This document shows, one piece after another, positions 1-13,642 of a DNA stretch of 64,000 nt (position 1 is its first letter; every line of letters begins with the position of its first letter). The stretch lies in NCBI GenBank assembly GCA_001724265.1, contig MEDY01000257.1:1-64000 (forward strand). Direction: 5' to 3'. Made by a program: the position numbers and the translations under genes. The stretch is from Rhizaria sp. SCN 62-66. Taxonomy: Eukaryota > Rhizaria, unplaced. The notes under the pieces were generated by a model, which was not told where the DNA came from, searched no databases, and was given only the letters and a program-made list of their open reading frames with translations.

Positions 1-3000
1 GCCGCCCGCGAGGCCGCCCGCGCGGCCCGGCGCCAGGCGCGCGCGGCGCGGCGGGAGCAGCGGCTACGGCGGCACGCGCTGTCGCGGGCACTGCCGCTGG
101 TCTTCATCGTCGTCACCGACTCGGAGCAGGTCCCGCTCTTCATGTCGCTCGCTGCCGCGGGCGCCGCCGCCGCCACCGCCGCTGCCGGTGGCGGCGTGAC
201 GGCTGCGACCGACGTCAGCGCGGCCATGAGCGCGCGAGCCAGTGCGTTCGCGTCGCGCGTGGCCACGCCCCGCGCCGCCGCACTCGACTGGGACAACGCC
301 GCCAGCGCCGCAAACACCTTTAGCGGCGCGGTCGGCTCGGGGGCGTGGGTGCGCTCGCCGTCGCCGGCGCTTAGCAGCTCTCTCAACGCGAGCCTGTCCG
401 CGAGCGCCGCCTCCGTCACTGTCGGCCGCCGTCCCTGGCCTTTGGTTGCCAACACGCCCGCACAGCCGCCCATCGCGCCGGTGCAGTCGGCCGCGTCTAC
501 TGCGCAACAACAGCAACAGCAGTTGCAGCAGAGCCGGGGCGCCCAGTTTACGCCGCACACCTACGGCGCAGGGGGCTACCTCGCCCCGGCCTCGGCGCCC
601 GCGATGCCCCTCAGCGGCAGCAGCGCGCTCGCCGAGCCAGGCGTTGCCTCCCTCCTCGGCAGCGGCGGCGGTGGTGGCGGTGGCGGCGTTGATGCGGGCG
701 ACGTCGACGCCGCGCCCGCGTCGTTCCGCTCCGCGCTCAAGCTCTCGTCCGTGTTCGCGGCCCCCTACGCCGACTCGACCTCCGCCGCCGTCGCCGCGCT
801 CGCCGCCGCGGCCAACACCGCCGCGGCCGCGGCCGCGTCGACGGTGACGAGTCCGTTTGCATCGCGCACCAACAGCGGCGCTCCGACCGCGGGCAAGCTC
901 GAGCGCAGCGCTCTGTCGCACACGAGCAGCGGGCAGAACGGGGCCGCGACCACCGCGGCCGAGCCCGTCTCCGTCGCCGGCAACTGCAACGGCACCGGCG
1001 TCGACTACCTCAGCGATGACGGCGCCGGCGACGACGACGCCAGCGCGTCCTTCCTGTTCCCGCCGTCATTCTCGCCCGCGCCCGCGTCGCCGGCCTTCTC
1101 GCGGCCCCGCGGCGCGCCACTCCTCTCGCCTGCCTCGCCGCTCGCAGCCCTGGTCACCGGCGGCGGCGTCGTCGCACCGGACTCAGCGCTCGCGCCCTCT
1201 GTCTCGGCCGTCGGCGGCGCTGCTGCGGCCGCGGGACTGCGGCCGCCCGCGCTGGCGCTCTCGCGCAGCCACTCCGGCGCGACGGCCGCCACTGCTGCGG
1301 GTGCAACAGGGTCACCTGTGATGCCGACGGCTACGGTAGGCCTCGGCGGCGAGCGGCTACGGCGCGCGGCGAGCACGGTCGCGGGCTCGGTCTACTTGTC
1401 GCCGACGCCGGCCGACGCCGCCGCGCTCGCGCTTAACGCCGGCAGCGGCAACCTTGCAGCGGATGACCGTGAGCGCGACGACGACGGCGACGACGACGAT
1501 CGCGAGGAGTTCGTTTCGTACAGCGGCGACCACGGCGACGCCGACCACAACGTCAACGACGCCGGCGTCGTCTCGCCCGCGACGTCCTACACCTCATTTC
1601 ACTCGCTCGCTCCCACCGCCACCGCGACGACTGCGGCGGGGCAGCAACAAGGCCGGCGCGGCGGCCGCGGCAGCAGCCGGTCCGTCTCGGGTCGCCGCCA
1701 CAGTGCCGCGCACAGTATGCGCTCCGTCGTGAGCGCCTACGACACGCCGGAGCCCGTCCACGGCCATCTGCTCGCCGGCGCTGACGGCACCGCGACCGTG
1801 AGCGTGAGCTCGCGCTTTGACACGTCGCTCAACAGCGTTGGCGCCGCGACCGGCGGCGAGAGCTGGGCCGGTCAGTCACCACTCACTACCCAACAGCAGC
1901 AACAGCAGCAGCAACAGCAGGCGTTGCTGCAGACCAAGGCCCTGGCGCAGACGCCGTCGCTGGCGTCGACCGTGTCGTCCTCGTTCACGCTCTCGACGCT
2001 CACGCCCGGGCCACCCGCCGCGGCGCTCGCCCGCGCCGGCCCGCGCGCCGCGCTCGCGCTCGCGGCCCTGTCCGCCGACCCCAGCGCCGCTGCGGCGGCT
2101 GCGGCTGCGGTGACCGCGGGCGGCGGCGCGGCGACCGCGGCGCTGGTGCTGGCCGCACGCCAGAAGGAGCGCGCGCGTCTGGCGCTGGCGATGTCGAAGC
2201 GCGCCCGCGCCGTGTCGCCGTCGCTTATCTCGGTCGAGGCCAACGCCTCCGCTAGCGCCGCGCGCAGCGCCGCCGCCGCGGCCACGGCCACGGCCGCCGC
2301 GATCGCCAGTGCGGCGGCGAGCGGCGACGCGGTGGACGGCAGCACATGGGCTAGCACCGACGCCGAGACGGGGGCTTGGGCCAGTCCCAACCGCGCTGCA
2401 TCGGCCACTGCAGCAGCTGCGACGGCTGCTGGGGGTAAGGCGCGTGTGGGCAATGGGGCGGAGGCCAAGGCGGGCTGGGCGGCGCTGCAAAGCCCGCTGC
2501 AGCCGTCGCCTTCCCCACAGTCGCTGGCGTCATCGTCGTCGCTCTCGTCGGCATCACTGTCCACGAATGCGAACGTGGCGTCAAGTGCGACTGCGGTGGA
2601 GCGGCCGCAACTGCAGGTGCGCGCCGCGGGGGATTGCGCGGGGCACGTGTACGCGTTCTCGCACGGCTTGATCAAGAGGGTTGCGTTTAAGATTGAGATT
2701 GGGGACACGGGCATCTCCGCGCTGCAGGGCATCGGTACGTAACAAATCAGGGTCATATCGCATGTTTTATTCGAATTTAATATGGCAGTAGCTGTAGAAA
2801 TATATTTAATAATTAAGTCTTATTCACATATTTCCTCACAATTGTGATGCTTTTGTGTGTGTGGTTTTGTATAGTGCCTTTGGAGCGGTTCATCTTGAAT
2901 AGGTTGTATCGACAGCTACTGACACTGGCAACGCCCTCTCATGTGGTTCAGGTCAAGTTAGTGGCAAAGGACGACGAAGACGATGTCGCTCGCATGGGCA

Positions 3001-3026
3001 ACGCGGGTTGCGACATTCGCAAGTAA
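1..3026 (+). CDS. Unrecognised low-complexity protein, 5' partial, two exons
   Basis: The frame is open from base 1 with no stop, so the gene starts upstream of the window; about 961 residues are visible. Exon 1 runs 1-2734, a GTACGT donor follows at 2735, the acceptor TAG ends at 2874, and exon 2 runs 2875-3026 (TAA). The phase-1 junction restores one continuous frame. Most of the protein is Ala/Ser/Thr/Gly-rich, with polyglutamine runs near 507-533 and 1891-1920. The first 45 visible residues (Arg/Ala-rich helix, then a hydrophobic strand ending IVVTDSE) and the last 85 look folded, while the middle looks disordered. I do not recognise the C-terminal domain (it includes HVYAFSHGLIKRVAFKIEIG just before the junction). 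Its 3' end faces that of the DHX15 gene. The gene is convincing; the function is unknown. Confidence 0.75.
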
Positions 3027-3478
3027 TTGACAACGCACAGTACGAATAGTCTTGTTCATTCGGATTACATGTAAGCTTACAATAATTTACATTATTATAT
3101 TGTACAGTACATATGTACATTGTAACTTATGCTTATGTACATGTTCAGATGGGCAACAACTTTTGAGCGATAGTTTATTTTTATTTAAAACGTAATTAAT
3201 TTGCGAGCCTACAGAACAAAACATCACAATATTGAACTCGTTGGTTATTTCAGCTCTATCTGTCGAATACGAGTTTGATATGAGAAAGTGTATCCATGGC
3301 CTGAAAATAGCAACTCCCGATCAAAACAAGTAGCTGATATTAATACAACTCGAAAGAAGTCGATATATGTGCATACCAGCCCCACACCAACGCCGCAATA
3401 TAGCGCAATTAAGTGCAATACAAGATCTCATGCACATCGCATGCTCACCTGTCAAGTCATGTCGCCACACTCCACACT
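3027..3478. other. Convergent 3' intergenic region
   Basis: AT-rich DNA between two converging genes. No conserved ORF, tRNA or repeat seen; it presumably holds both 3' UTRs and polyadenylation signals. Confidence 0.6.
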
Positions 3479-6258
<2,780 letters not shown>

Positions 6259-9200
6259 ATGTCTTCCTTCAAGAAGCCTAAGACTTCCAAGCCGTCTGCC
6301 GCCGCTACCGTGGCTGACAGCCCCGCGCCCGTCGCGCAACGCCTCAAGAAGGCCAAGGTCGCGCCCCGCGCCCGCGCCCCCGCGGACAGCAACTCCGACG
6401 CCGACGCAGGTTCTGACTCGGACGCCTCCGTCCAGCTTCCTCCCGCCGGCAAGGGCAAGGGCAAGGGCAAGCCCGCTGTTGGCGAGGAGGAGGACGTGGG
6501 CGCTGCGGTGTCGTCGGATGCCGCCAGCGAGGGCATGGAGCCCGCGGTGCCTGCGTTCGCGCCGGGCAGCAAGCTCGCGGCGCTGCCGTGGCGCAAGGTG
6601 TCGTACATGAAGGCGTCGATGCGCAACAAGGTGAACGACTTCGACGGGCTCATGGCCGTGGACGTGATTGACGGCGACAGCTACACGGCCAGCATGGCCA
6701 AGCAGTCGAAGCTTGAGGCCGCCCGCGCCGCGGCAGAGCGCGCGGCGGAGAAGGAGGAGGAGCTGCGCAACAAGCCCATGTCGCTCAAGGAGAAGCGCGC
6801 GCTGCAGAGCCAGAAGGACAAGGAGGCCGCCAGGGCTGCCAAGGAGGCCGCTAAGGCCGCCAAGGTCAACCCTGCTGCTGCCAACGCCAACGCCTGCAAG
6901 ACTGCTGCTGTGGCCGCTGCCGCAAAGAAGCCCGCCGCTGCCGCCGCCAACGACAGTGACAGTGACAGCGACGAGAGCGACGCCGTGATGGACGACGAGG
7001 AGGTCGACGCGTTCCTCACCACGGCCATTAAGAGCGGCAAGCTCGTTCCGCCCTCTAGCGACGACGACGGCGACGCCGACGACAGCGACGCCGACGACAG
7101 TGGCAGCGAGAGCGAGAGCGCCAAGGACGCCTTCTTCACGCGCGTGATCAAGGGCCAGGACCCGCGTCACCGCGTGCCCGACTCGGACGATGAGGACGAC
7201 GACGTCACGGCCGCTTACAACGCGGCCACGGGCAACGGCGGCGCGGGCGACTGTGACGACGCCTTCACGACGTGGTCCGACGGCGAGGACACGGCCGACG
7301 ACGCCAACGCGGGCTACTCGGACGAGGACTTCGACGGCGTCGAGGGCGACGAGGGCGACATGTTTGACTTCGCCGGCTTTGGCGAGGGTGACATTGAGGG
7401 CGACATTGCTGAGGGCGACGAGGGCGACTTCGGCGGCGTCGAGGGTGACTTCGAGGGCGACGAGGGCGATCTCATGGGCCTTGAGGGCGACGAGGGCGAT
7501 ATGCTGTTTGAAGGCGACGATGGGGAGCTTGAGCTCGAGGAGGACGAGGACGGCGAGCTCGAGTTCGAGCAAGACGACGACAGCGCGGTGCCCGCGCACC
7601 TCCGCGCGCTGGCGCCCGTGACGGTGCTGTCTAAGGAGCGCGACCTGGCGCTCGCGCACAAGGAGCTCAAGGAGAGCAAGGAGCGCGCGGCCGCCGCCGC
7701 CGCCGCCGCGCTCGCCGCCAAGAACCAGTCGCACCGCATCGAAGTCGTCACCCCCGGCGCCGCTGACGGCGCTGAGGGCGCGGCTGGCGCCGAGGGCCAG
7801 GGCAAGAACGGCGCCCCGCGCCACACGCTGTACGCGAACACGGACGCGTTCCACCGCGAGAACCGCAACATGATCGCGTGGGCGCCGCTGCCGCTCCACC
7901 CGCTGCTGCTCTCGGGGCTGCGCTCGCTGGGCTTTGTGGCGCCCACGCGCATCCAGCTCGACACGATGCTGCCGGCGCTGCGCGACTGGAAGGACGTCGT
8001 GGGCGCCGCGCAGACGGGCAGCGGCAAGACCATGGCCTACGTGCTGCCCATCATGAACGAGGTCCTGCGCCGCCGCGCGCGCCGCGCTGAGCAGCTGTGC
8101 CGCGCGCGGCCCGAATGGCGCGGCGTGCGCGCACCCTCGCTGGAGCAGGTCGCCGCGGCGGGCGACGACGCGGGCGTGATCTTCTCCGACCACGAGACCG
8201 GCTACGGCGGCCTCTATGCGGTCCTGCGCGGCGAGAAGCGCCGCCGCATTGCCAAGGAGGAGGCGTGCCGCGCGCACAAGGCGAGCGGCGCGCGCCTGGG
8301 CCGCAAGCGCGGCAGCTCGGGCGTCGCGCACAAGGACGACATCACCGACGCCGACTGGCGCGTGGCGCTTGCGGGCGAGGACTTCGAGATCGAGGATATT
8401 GTTATGCGCGACACGGCGCTGTCCGCACCCGAGAACAAGCCGCAGAGCAAGGCCGACAAGGCGCGCGTGGTGCGCGCGGTGGCGCAGGCGATGACCGACG
8501 CGCGCATGGGCGCCGAGTTCGAGCCCAAGTGGAACGGTGCGCGCACGTTTAACGACCCGATCACGGGCATCGTGCTGACGCCGACGCGCGAGCTGGCGAC
8601 GCAGGTGACGCAGCACATCAACGCCGTGGGGCGCAACTGCTTCATCCAGGTCGCCACGCTTATCGGCGGGCTCGGCATGGACAAGCAGATGCGCATGGTC
8701 AAGTCCTCCCCGGCGATCGTGGTAGCGACCCCCGGCCGGCTGTGGGACATGATCACCACGGCCGACGGCACCGCGGAGCAGGCCAACGTCTCGCGCGCGG
8801 GCCGCGGCGCCGACGGCAGCGACAGCGAGGGCGACGACGAAGTGCAGGACCAGAGCGGCGAGAAGCCCAACGCGCTGACGGACCTCTCGCAGCTGCGTTT
8901 CTTTGTCATCGACGAGGCTGACCGCATGGTCGCCAACGGCTCTTACCCCGAGCTCGATAACATCATCCTCTATGTGCAGTCGTTCCGCGAAGACGAGGCT
9001 GCCGCGGCCGCCGCCGCCGCCACAAGCAGCAAGGGCGGCAACAGCGCCGAGTCGAGCCGCATGCAGATCTTCCTGTACTCGGCGACGCTGACGCTGCGCG
9101 ACGAGGCGCGCGGCAACGCGGTCAAGAAGCACGACTTCCGCAAGGAGGCCGCCGACGGCGGGCCGTCGTTCGAGAAGAGCCAGTCGATGCTGCGCAAGCT

Positions 9201-10098
9201 GGCGACGCGGCTGCCGTTCCACGGCAAGCCGTACATCGCGGACCTGTCGTCGCAGTTCCTGCTGTCGCCGACGCTGCAGCAGAGCGCGATCGAGTGCCTG
9301 TCGGAGGACCGCGACGTGTCGCTATACTCTGTGCTGTACCGTCATGAGTCGCGCTGCATCATCTTCGTCAACGCCATCTCCGTGGTGCAACGTCTCGTCG
9401 CCGTGCTCAAGCAGCTGGGCCTCGACGCCAGCGGGCTGCACGCGCACATGCAGCAGAACCAGCGCCTCAGCATCCTCGACCGGTTCAAGTCGCCCAAGCA
9501 CCCGCGCGCGATCATCGTGTGCACGGACGTTGCGGCGCGCGGTATCGACATCCCGTGCGTGGAGCTGGTGGTGCAATACCACGTGCCCAAGTCGCCCGAG
9601 ACGTACATCCACCGCTCCGGCCGCACGGCGCGCGCGGGGCAGCCCGGCAAGTCGGTGACGCTGGTGACGCAGAAGGAGAGCAGCGACTTCGAGCGCCTCA
9701 AGCGCGTGCTCGGCCCCGCCGGGCTGGAGATCGTGCGTGAGCGGCCTCCCAGCGCGTTCGTGTCGCAGCTCAACGCTCGGCTGCGTCTCGCGACGCAGAT
9801 CGTGCGCATCGAGCAGCAGGGCATGCGCGCGCGCGGCGACGAGGAGTGGATGAAGAAGGCCGCCGCCGACGTCGGCATGGACTTTGACAAGGAAGAGCAC
9901 GACTTCGGCTACGACGAGGAGGAGCTGCTGGGCCAGAAGGTCGGCAAAAAGTCCAAGAACGGCAAGCGTGGCATGGACGACGACGAGGCCTCGATTCTGC
10001 ACGGCAAGATGCGCCAGCAGAAGCAGGAGGTGGCGCGCATGAAGTTCCAGCTCAAGACGCTGCTCGCGGACAAGATCTGGACCAAGCTCGGCTATTGA
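6259..10098 (+). CDS. DDX24: DEAD-box RNA helicase DDX24/Mak5
   Basis: Intronless, 1279 residues. The first 530 or so are disordered and charged: Lys/Ala-rich coiled stretches, then an Asp/Glu tract with repeated EGDEGD units at about 360-447. The helicase core follows: motif I AQTGSGKT at 584-591, Ia PTRELA, Ib TPGR, motif II DEAD at 885-888 in the context IDEADRMV, motif III SAT and motif VI HRSGRTARA. DEADRMV, the SATLTL context and the roughly 180-residue insert between motifs I and Ia are typical of DDX24/Mak5. In yeast Mak5 is a nucleolar helicase for 60S subunit assembly. The protein is longer than human DDX24 (859 residues), mainly through the N-terminus. Its 3' end converges with the CCDC39 gene. 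Confidence 0.93.
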   Translation: MSSFKKPKTSKPSAAATVADSPAPVAQRLKKAKVAPRARAPADSNSDADAGSDSDASVQLPPAGKGKGKGKPAVGEEEDVGAAVSSDAASEGMEPAVPAFAPGSKLAALPWRKVSYMKASMRNKVNDFDGLMAVDVIDGDSYTASMAKQSKLEAARAAAERAAEKEEELRNKPMSLKEKRALQSQKDKEAARAAKEAAKAAKVNPAAANANACKTAAVAAAAKKPAAAAANDSDSDSDESDAVMDDEEVDAFLTTAIKSGKLVPPSSDDDGDADDSDADDSGSESESAKDAFFTRVIKGQDPRHRVPDSDDEDDDVTAAYNAATGNGGAGDCDDAFTTWSDGEDTADDANAGYSDEDFDGVEGDEGDMFDFAGFGEGDIEGDIAEGDEGDFGGVEGDFEGDEGDLMGLEGDEGDMLFEGDDGELELEEDEDGELEFEQDDDSAVPAHLRALAPVTVLSKERDLALAHKELKESKERAAAAAAAALAAKNQSHRIEVVTPGAADGAEGAAGAEGQGKNGAPRHTLYANTDAFHRENRNMIAWAPLPLHPLLLSGLRSLGFVAPTRIQLDTMLPALRDWKDVVGAAQTGSGKTMAYVLPIMNEVLRRRARRAEQLCRARPEWRGVRAPSLEQVAAAGDDAGVIFSDHETGYGGLYAVLRGEKRRRIAKEEACRAHKASGARLGRKRGSSGVAHKDDITDADWRVALAGEDFEIEDIVMRDTALSAPENKPQSKADKARVVRAVAQAMTDARMGAEFEPKWNGARTFNDPITGIVLTPTRELATQVTQHINAVGRNCFIQVATLIGGLGMDKQMRMVKSSPAIVVATPGRLWDMITTADGTAEQANVSRAGRGADGSDSEGDDEVQDQSGEKPNALTDLSQLRFFVIDEADRMVANGSYPELDNIILYVQSFREDEAAAAAAAATSSKGGNSAESSRMQIFLYSATLTLRDEARGNAVKKHDFRKEAADGGPSFEKSQSMLRKLATRLPFHGKPYIADLSSQFLLSPTLQQSAIECLSEDRDVSLYSVLYRHESRCIIFVNAISVVQRLVAVLKQLGLDASGLHAHMQQNQRLSILDRFKSPKHPRAIIVCTDVAARGIDIPCVELVVQYHVPKSPETYIHRSGRTARAGQPGKSVTLVTQKESSDFERLKRVLGPAGLEIVRERPPSAFVSQLNARLRLATQIVRIEQQGMRARGDEEWMKKAAADVGMDFDKEEHDFGYDEEELLGQKVGKKSKNGKRGMDDDEASILHGKMRQQKQEVARMKFQLKTLLADKIWTKLGY

Positions 10099-10438
10099 TC
10101 ACGTCAATGTGCGTGGTATGACAAGTGTCAGTTCGTGATACGTACGAGAGTCATGGTCATGCAATGGCTTGATTTAGGGTCATCATAACGTCGTATATAT
10201 TTTATTAGCAAATACACCAATTATTTCATTCGGTAAGCTTGTGTGCATCTCTCAAATATGCTGTGTATCTTGTGTATTGAATTGAAACAGAAATAATCTG
10301 GCCGGCCTCCGTCGTTTGTCGTAAGCAGAATTCACCGCGGCCACTATGGACAACAACTTCAGCGTTGCTAAAAGTCTGATTCGTCGTCATTGAAAGTATA
10401 TATTTTAAGTAAAGCAAAGTATTGAACAGAGAGAGAGC
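10099..10438. other. Convergent 3' intergenic region
   Basis: AT-rich DNA between the converging DDX24-like and CCDC39 genes; nothing further seen. Confidence 0.6.
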
Positions 10439-13400
10439 TCACTTGATGGGCGGGAACTCGATGAACGCGTCCTTGCGCGGCACCGCAGCCTTGGGACTGC
10501 CGCCGACTCCGCCCGCGCCCGCGCCAGCGCCGCCGAGGCCGGTGCCGGCGCCGCCACGACTGGAGCCACGGCCGGAGTTCATCTGCATCGGGGGGAAGTC
10601 GGCGCCGCCGAGGCCGAGGCCGCCGCGGCTGCTCGTGCTGCCGGGCCGGCCCACGGGCGGCAGAGAGCTCGCACCACCGTTACCGTTGCCACCGCCGACG
10701 CCGTTGCCGTTGAAAAGCGCGTCCGCGCCGACCTCCTCCATGGTGTCTGCGATGACGGCCTTCATCTGCGGGTGCTCCTCGGCGAAGACGCGGATGAGGT
10801 CGACCACGAGCGTGTTCTTACGCTTCTGCTCCTGCAGCGACACGAACAGCTCCTCGGGGCTCGTTTCGCTCTTGCCCAGACTCGTCGCCTTGCGGTACTC
10901 GGCGTGCTTCTGCTGCGAGAGCCGTGTGGAGCGCACGAGCTGCTGCTCCTGCTCCGACAGCTGCTTGCGCAGCTGCTGCAGATCCTTGTCCTGCGCCTGG
11001 ACCTCGCGGCCCACAGTCGCGATGTCCTGCATGAGCTCCGCCAGCAGCCGGCGCCGCTCGTCGAAGTCCATCGTAACGCTGCGCAGCGCCTGTTTCTTCT
11101 TGTGCAGCGCCTCCATCACGTGCCGTTGCTTCTGCTCCAGCTGCGCCTTGAGCTGCGCCTCCGCGGACTCCGGGTCCGCCTTGTGCAGCGCCTCGCGGAA
11201 GTTCTGGTTGCGCACGTTGAGCGACTTGAGCGTCTTGGCCAGCATCAGGATCTCCTTCTCCGCGCGCCGGATCGCGCCGTTGAGCTCGTCGCCCTCGCGC
11301 TGCAGCTCCTCGCGCTCCTGCGCGGCCTGGATGATATAGTACGCCTGCGTGCGCTCCTCGCCGTCGGCGCCCGTGGAGAGCCCCGAGAGCTTGCCGTTGA
11401 TCGTTTCGTACTTGGCGCGGATGCGGTCGAGCTTGATCTGGCGCTCGCGCAAGTCCATCATGACCGTGTGGCGCGCCTCCTCGCAAGCCTTGATCTCGGC
11501 GCGCTGCACGTCCTTGTGCAGCGAAACCTCCTTCTCGCGCTCCTTCATCGACAGCTCGAGCTGCAGCTTGCGCTCCTCCAGCTCGCCCACCTTGGTCTTC
11601 TTGACATCGAGCAGCTCGCCCAGCTTCTTGGCCTCGAGCGCCATCTCGTCGTGCTTGACTGCCAGAGACTCCTTGAGCGCCACGGCCTTCTTGTACTCGC
11701 GGTCCTCGGTGCCGACCTCGAGCTGCGCCACGTTAAGCCGCTCCACGGCGGCCTGCCGGTCTGCGCACGTCTTGTCGAAGTCCTTGCGCGCGACGCGGAG
11801 CTCCTCCTGCAGCGCGCGGACCTGCCCGCCGAGCATGTTGTTCTCAGCGTTGGCGCGGTCGAGCTCAACCTGGAGCTCGGCGATCTTCTGGTTCAGGATC
11901 ACCGTCTCCTCGACGCTGCGCTTGCCCGACACGTGCGACACCTTGCGCTCCAGCTGCTGCACCTGGAACTCAATCGTGTAGAGCATCTCCTGCTGCCGCA
12001 ACGAGCGCTGGTCCAGCTCGCGGACGCGGCTCTGCAGGTTGCGCGACGCGCCCTGCGCGCCCGAGATCTCGGCGATCAGCGCAGCCTCGGCCTTGCGCAG
12101 CTCGAACAGCGAGTGCGACTGTGTGAACATCTGCTCCTTGGCGCCGTGCAGCGCGCGGTTGAGCCCCGCGAGGCGCTGCTGGTGCTGCCGCTGCAGCTCG
12201 TCGATCTGCCGCGCGCGCTCGGCCAGGTCCTTGGTGTCGCTGAAGCCCGTAGCGAGCTGCTCCTTGGTGGCCTGCACGAGCTGCGTGTACTCCTCGAGCT
12301 TGCGCGACTTCTCGTTCTGCAGGTCCTTAAGGTTGGTGTTGAGGAAGGTCGCGGCGTTGAGTTCGCCTTCGGCCTTCTCGTTCTCACCGCGCTGCGTGGC
12401 CACCATGTCTTGCAGCCCCTCAACCTCCTTGCGCATGCCCGTCAGCGCGTCGCGCTTCTGCGCCGCCGTGCGCTCGTGGAACTCGAGCTGGTTGTTTAGG
12501 TACTTGTGTTGCGCCGTCTCCTGAGCCAGCACCTGCTCCGCCTCGGCCACCGTCGCCTCCATCTGCCGCACGTGCACCTTGATCAGCGCGATTTCCTCGC
12601 CCTTCTGGAGGATCTCGTCGTCGCGCGTGTGCATCGCCTTCATGGCCTCGTTCCACTGCCGGATCAGGTCCTGGCGCTGCTTGTGCTGGCGTCGAAAGGC
12701 CTCGGCCAGCGCGTCGAGCTCCATCTGCACGGTCCGCGTCTCGGTCACCTCGCGCTGCAGCCGCGCGTGCGCGTCGTGCGCCACGCGGGCCTGCTTCTCG
12801 ACCTGCTGGCCCAGGTGCAGCAGCTTGGTGTTGTCCTGCTTGTGGTACTTGGCGACAGCTTCGTGGTCGTCCTCCTTCTGCTTGGCGGCCAGAGACCACT
12901 GCATCAGCTCGTCGTGGTTCCAGTTCATCTCCAGCTTGAACTTCTCCAGCCGCTCGTTGGCCGCGAAGACGGCGTTCTGCAGCCGGTTCATCTCGTCCTG
13001 CGCAGCTGCCGTGTCCTTCTTGGCGCGCGAGATGTCGAGGTTGAGGCGCCCGAAGTTGCGCTGCGAGAGCTTGTTGAGGTGCTGCTCGGAGGTGATCTCC
13101 TTGGCCTTGGCGTCGAGCAGGCCCTGCGTGTGCGTGTGCTCCTGCCGCACATTCTTCAGGTGGTCCCCCATCACCGCCACGCGGTCCACGTTCGACTGCA
13201 GGATCTCCTGCGCCGACTGAATGCCCTTCTCCTTTTCCTTGATGCGCTTGTTAAGCGCCTGATTCTCGGCCGAGGCCCACGGCGGCAGCACGTCATAGTG
13301 CGCGTTTGCGTCGTCAAGGCCCGGCATGTCGTCGGGGAGGATCTCCGCGCCGTCCGCGCCGCCGGCGTCGTTGTAGCCGCCGCTGCCGTCGTCGTCGCCG

Positions 13401-13642
13401 TCGTCGCCGTCGCCATTGTGGCCGCCGCCGCCGCCTGCGAAGCGGGACGAGTCGAGGACGTCGACATCGGGGTGCTCGTCGTCATCGCCGTAGCCAAAGT
13501 ACGACGCGCGGGGCGCAGAGCCCGAGCCGGAACCAGAGGCGTGGGCGTCGCCGTCGTTGTCGTTGTTGTCGTAGTTATTGTTATCGGGGTAGGGGCTGCC
13601 GCGCGGGGAGCCGCTGGGGCTAGGGCCATCGCCGCCGTCCAT
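10439..13642 (-). CDS. CCDC39: CCDC39 (FAP59) axonemal ruler protein
   Basis: Intronless, 1067 residues, stop TGA. An acidic, Gly/Asp/Asn-rich N-terminus (about 1-120) precedes an almost uninterrupted coiled coil to about residue 960, then a Gly/Pro/Ser-rich tail. Family signatures include HLKNVRQEHTHTQ near 160, EMNWNHDEL near 240 and EERTQAYYIIQAAQEREEL near 757. In cilia CCDC39 pairs with CCDC40 to form the 96-nm ruler that sets the docking of inner dynein arms and the nexin-dynein regulatory complex on doublet microtubules. The extra length over human CCDC39 (941) lies mostly in the two low-complexity ends. A pyrimidine tract plus CAG lies 22 nt upstream of the ATG, suggesting a spliced 5' UTR. 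Confidence 0.94.
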   Translation of the reverse strand: MDGGDGPSPSGSPRGSPYPDNNNYDNNDNDGDAHASGSGSGSAPRASYFGYGDDDEHPDVDVLDSSRFAGGGGGHNGDGDDGDDDGSGGYNDAGGADGAEILPDDMPGLDDANAHYDVLPPWASAENQALNKRIKEKEKGIQSAQEILQSNVDRVAVMGDHLKNVRQEHTHTQGLLDAKAKEITSEQHLNKLSQRNFGRLNLDISRAKKDTAAAQDEMNRLQNAVFAANERLEKFKLEMNWNHDELMQWSLAAKQKEDDHEAVAKYHKQDNTKLLHLGQQVEKQARVAHDAHARLQREVTETRTVQMELDALAEAFRRQHKQRQDLIRQWNEAMKAMHTRDDEILQKGEEIALIKVHVRQMEATVAEAEQVLAQETAQHKYLNNQLEFHERTAAQKRDALTGMRKEVEGLQDMVATQRGENEKAEGELNAATFLNTNLKDLQNEKSRKLEEYTQLVQATKEQLATGFSDTKDLAERARQIDELQRQHQQRLAGLNRALHGAKEQMFTQSHSLFELRKAEAALIAEISGAQGASRNLQSRVRELDQRSLRQQEMLYTIEFQVQQLERKVSHVSGKRSVEETVILNQKIAELQVELDRANAENNMLGGQVRALQEELRVARKDFDKTCADRQAAVERLNVAQLEVGTEDREYKKAVALKESLAVKHDEMALEAKKLGELLDVKKTKVGELEERKLQLELSMKEREKEVSLHKDVQRAEIKACEEARHTVMMDLRERQIKLDRIRAKYETINGKLSGLSTGADGEERTQAYYIIQAAQEREELQREGDELNGAIRRAEKEILMLAKTLKSLNVRNQNFREALHKADPESAEAQLKAQLEQKQRHVMEALHKKKQALRSVTMDFDERRRLLAELMQDIATVGREVQAQDKDLQQLRKQLSEQEQQLVRSTRLSQQKHAEYRKATSLGKSETSPEELFVSLQEQKRKNTLVVDLIRVFAEEHPQMKAVIADTMEEVGADALFNGNGVGGGNGNGGASSLPPVGRPGSTSSRGGLGLGGADFPPMQMNSGRGSSRGGAGTGLGGAGAGAGGVGGSPKAAVPRKDAFIEFPPIK